Source: an uncultured Acidimicrobiaceae bacterium (GTDB lineage Bacteria > Actinomycetota > Acidimicrobiia > Acidimicrobiales > UBA8592). Taken from it: a DNA stretch of 8,099 bases. Location: positions 1 to 8,099 of the forward strand of contig CAJWET010000066.1 in assembly GCA_913031515.1 (NCBI GenBank). Reading direction: 5' to 3'. The number at the start of each line of letters is the position of its first letter. Positions within the stretch are counted from its first letter, which is position 1. The notes beneath the pieces were generated by a model. That model was not told the DNA's origin and did no database searches. It saw nothing but the letters and a program-made list of their open reading frames with translations. Positions 6,640 through 8,099 of the stretch are shown here, in pieces. Position numbers and translations under genes: made by a program.

Positions 6640-6831
6640 AGCAATCGCGATCGCTTGCTTTGGACAGCGCTGCACAGATTCTTCAACTTTTGCGCGCAGT
6701 TCCTCCCCTGGCTCCTCAGTAAGGAGATAGAGAAAGTCATCATCGCGGACTTCAAAAACTTCGGGCGCTACTTGCATACAGATAGCATTGCTCTCGCACA
6801 GGTCATAATCTACAACGACACGAAATCCCAC
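6631..6831 (-). CDS. Small ferredoxin, probable [3Fe-4S] type
   Basis: This 66-residue acidic soluble electron carrier has the three-cysteine pattern of actinobacterial 3Fe-4S ferredoxins that serve P450s and related oxygenases: C12-x2-N15-x2-C18 then C56-P57. The middle residue of the first motif, often His or another variable residue, is Asn here. VDYDLCESNAICMQVAPEVF (7-26) and the C-terminal RCPKQAIAI are typical. I chose GTG 6831-6829 because AGGAGG (6841-6836) ends 4 nt before it and the protein then begins at the usual first beta-strand. The ATG at 6870 would place that ribosome site inside the gene and add 13 atypical residues. It is followed after 3 nt by its reductase in the same frame, so it is the evident electron acceptor of that enzyme. 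Confidence 0.92.
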   Translation of the reverse strand: MGFRVVVDYDLCESNAICMQVAPEVFEVRDDDFLYLLTEEPGEELRAKVEESVQRCPKQAIAIAEG

Positions 6832-6835
6832 AATT

Positions 6836-6841
6836 CCTCCT
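6836..6841 (-). promoter_or_regulatory. Shine-Dalgarno AGGAGG of the ferredoxin gene (decides the start)
   Basis: AGGAGG on the minus strand lies four bases (AATT) ahead of GTG 6831-6829. It is the strongest ribosome site in the window. It supports the 66-residue ferredoxin over the longer form from ATG 6870. Confidence 0.75.
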
Positions 6842-6846
6842 ATATT

Positions 6847-6857
6847 TTGACTGTCAA
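6847..6857. promoter_or_regulatory. Short palindrome TTGAC-N-GTCAA upstream of the ferredoxin
   Basis: TTGACTGTCAA (+ strand) is a perfect 5+1+5 inverted repeat ending 5 bp before the AGGAGG ribosome site. On the minus strand it contains TTGACA, a consensus -35 hexamer, but no -10 box follows at 16-18 bp because the start codon is already there. It could be a small operator in the 64-bp gap after the lipoprotein gene. At this length chance is a real possibility. Confidence 0.25.
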
Positions 6858-6895
6858 CAGGATAGCCCATTCTTCTATCGACGTGCTAAGTCGGT

Positions 6896-7585
6896 TTAAA
6901 CTTCGACGCATTTGGTGTCTGAAGCATTTCGGCGAACAATTTCACGGGAGTCATCAAAAACAAGGATTCCACCTTCGGCTTCTTTAAGAGCGTACATCCA
7001 GAGACTAATTGCATGGCAAACACTCAAAGCTTGATCTTGCTCTGCAGGAGTTATGAACGTTACTTGTGCCCCTTGGACTGTGACACCGTCAAAGATTAAA
7101 GAGATACTTATTTTTTCTATCCAAGGAGAGAAGATGCTATTACCTTCAAGGAATTCGAGCAATTCAGCTTCGACAAGGCCTTGATTAACTTTTAGGGCAG
7201 CTGCGACTGCCTCAATACTAATCCCGCATTCATCTGCATTGTAAATTTCGAATTTTTGTTGTGCGACTAGCGCATCTGGGTCAAAAGTAGCTGCAAAAAG
7301 CTGGTCCAATTCATCAATTTCTGCAATATCGGCAAGCGAATTTCTCAATTTCTCTACCACTTTGACGATTCCTTTCGGTGAAACCGCTACGAGAGCTTCT
7401 AGATCATCTAGTTCTATGCCGCTATTCGACAACCCAATTTCAAAGTTTTCTTCGACAAGGACACAATAGGCATCGATGTCCCCATCCGAACTACTGGAAC
7501 AAGCAGGAAAGAATCCGAGACACATGAAACAGGCGATGCTACATGAGCCCCTAAAAAACTTTCTTCGGAGTTTTTGACTAGCCAC
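6896..7585 (-). CDS. Putative exported lipoprotein of unknown function
   Basis: I do not recognise a family. The 229-residue product has an N-terminal export signal: a basic region KLRRKFFRG (5-13), a short hydrophobic core SIACFMCLGFF, then PAC at 27-29 followed by SSSSDGD, a typical mature start for a lipoprotein with C29 as the lipidated Cys. The lipobox is imperfect because Pro at -2 is unusual. LRRKFFR also resembles a twin-arginine (Tat) motif, and Tat-exported lipoproteins are known in actinobacteria. The rest is acidic and mostly helical in appearance with scattered Cys (C41, one in ADECGIS, C190 and C226) that could form disulfides outside the membrane. GTG 7585-7583 is the only start that keeps the signal; an in-frame TAG lies three codons before it and no clear ribosome site is seen. 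It lies 18 bp after the thiolase gene and may be translated from the same message. Confidence 0.75.
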   Translation of the reverse strand: MASQKLRRKFFRGSCSIACFMCLGFFPACSSSSDGDIDAYCVLVEENFEIGLSNSGIELDDLEALVAVSPKGIVKVVEKLRNSLADIAEIDELDQLFAATFDPDALVAQQKFEIYNADECGISIEAVAAALKVNQGLVEAELLEFLEGNSIFSPWIEKISISLIFDGVTVQGAQVTFITPAEQDQALSVCHAISLWMYALKEAEGGILVFDDSREIVRRNASDTKCVEV

Positions 7586-7603
7586 ATTTAGAGTCTATCT
7601 CAG

Positions 7604-8098
7604 CTAGTGAGTCGGTTTATCAGCTCCCACGACCCACATTGCGAAATATTGTGCTCCACCGCCATATGCATGACCGAGAGCCTTCTGCGCACCTGCCACT
7701 TGGTGCTCACCAGCCATTCCACGAACCTGAAGGGCAGCTTCAGCAAAACGGATCATTCCTGAAGCTCCAATTGGATTTGATGAAAGCACACCTCCCGAAC
7801 AATTCACCGGGAGGTCGCCACCTTCAATATGCGTTGCACCCGACTCAACCATTTTCCAACCGTCACCTCTTTCACAGAATCCTAAACTTTCTAACCACAT
7901 TGGCTCATACCAGCTGAAAGGTACATACATCTCAACTGCATCGATCTCTTCTCGAGGGTTTACAATGCCTGCTTGCTCCCAAAGGTCTGCAGCGCATTCA
8001 CGGCTCGCTTGAGGGTTCACTTCGTCCCGCCCGGGGAAATTATTCGCCTCGCTTCGCATTGCTCCGGCGTGAATCCATGCCGGGTTCAGTGATTGATC
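7604..8098 (-). CDS. Thiolase-superfamily protein, SCP-x/lipid-transfer type, C-terminal part (5' end outside window)
   Basis: The frame stays open to the right edge, so the visible 164 residues are the C-terminal half of a roughly 390-residue thiolase-fold protein; the ATG at 8059 is internal. DQSLNPAWIHAGAM, the segment AAxLWEQAGI (partner-helix region) and GGVLSSNPIGASGMIRFAEA (102-121 of the fragment) are typical of the acetyl-CoA acetyltransferase/SCP2-thiolase/Ltp group of actinobacteria. The classical degradative-thiolase catalytic motifs are altered: GHPxG reads SNPIG, and the C-terminal CxG is replaced by ALGHAYGGG (140-148). It is therefore more likely an Ltp-like C-C lyase or a non-classical thiolase acting on sterol or branched acyl-CoA than a beta-ketothiolase. 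The nucleophilic Cys region is not in the window. Cytosolic; heads the leftward gene run as far as can be seen. Confidence 0.85.
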   Translation of the reverse strand, partial: DQSLNPAWIHAGAMRSEANNFPGRDEVNPQASRECAADLWEQAGIVNPREEIDAVEMYVPFSWYEPMWLESLGFCERGDGWKMVESGATHIEGGDLPVNCSGGVLSSNPIGASGMIRFAEAALQVRGMAGEHQVAGAQKALGHAYGGGAQYFAMWVVGADKPTH

Positions 8099-8099
8099 G

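Noticed and set aside
6832..6870. Longer ferredoxin starting at ATG 6870
   Set aside because: It would put the strong AGGAGG inside the coding region and add 13 residues not typical of the family; GTG 6831 fits better.
6332..6987. Plus-strand frames across the ferredoxin/reductase region (e.g. 6332-6730, 6628-6987)
   Set aside because: They are antisense to clear Fe-S and FAD motifs, with Ser/Arg-rich composition typical of shadows.
6889..7619. Ten-base repeat AGTCGGTTTA at 6889-6898 and 7610-7619
   Set aside because: Repeats of this length occur by chance many times in a window this size; the two copies sit in unlike contexts.

Overview
The window looks like part of a free-living actinobacterial genome, most plausibly a moderate-GC marine Acidimicrobiia-type lineage. 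The evidence is an actinobacterial-style 3Fe-4S ferredoxin with its reductase, an SCP-x/lipid-transfer-type thiolase, an NT5C-type deoxynucleotidase, and a upp gene next to a long phospho-sugar mutase, a pairing also found in mycobacteria (upp-pmmB). Base composition, judged by eye, is far below that of soil actinomycetes. The lineage is an inference; no rRNA or other taxonomic marker is present.

Layout. On the + strand, positions 3-341 hold the C-terminal part of a HAD-family hydrolase, followed by psuG (375-1292). On the - strand an NT5C-type 5'-nucleotidase (1319-1951) converges on psuG. A 101-bp divergent gap separates it from upp (2053-2676, +). Next comes a - strand run read from the right edge leftwards: partial thiolase-like protein (to 7604), putative exported lipoprotein of unknown function (7585-6896), 3Fe-4S ferredoxin (6831-6631), ferredoxin reductase (6627-5419), PfkB-family adenosine kinase (5382-4381) and phosphoglucomutase/phosphomannomutase-type enzyme (4368-2677). 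The gaps in this run are 18, 64, 3, 36 and 12 bp, so much of it may be co-transcribed. There is no gene-free stretch over about 100 bp, and I see no RNA gene, CRISPR array, insertion sequence or phage gene.

How the genes fit together. The left half is a pyrimidine/nucleoside salvage neighbourhood. PsuG splits pseudouridine-5'-phosphate into uracil and ribose-5-phosphate. Upp turns uracil and PRPP into UMP. NT5C-type enzymes dephosphorylate (deoxy)nucleotides. The PfkB kinase phosphorylates a nucleoside, and the mutase may interconvert hexose or pentose phosphates. No dedicated pseudouridine kinase is visible. The right half is lipid/steroid-type metabolism (thiolase) plus a two-protein electron-transfer chain (NAD(P)H to FAD reductase to ferredoxin) whose terminal oxygenase is not in the window.

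The most unusual signal is at translation starts. The reductase has no ATG, GTG or TTG upstream of its FAD-binding motif. It must either start at CTG 6627-6625, lie downstream of a read-through UGA that separates it in frame from the ferredoxin, or carry a sequence error. The NT5C gene likewise has its good Shine-Dalgarno sequence 7 nt before an ATC rather than at its GTG. I did not find a convincing wholly new multi-gene system.
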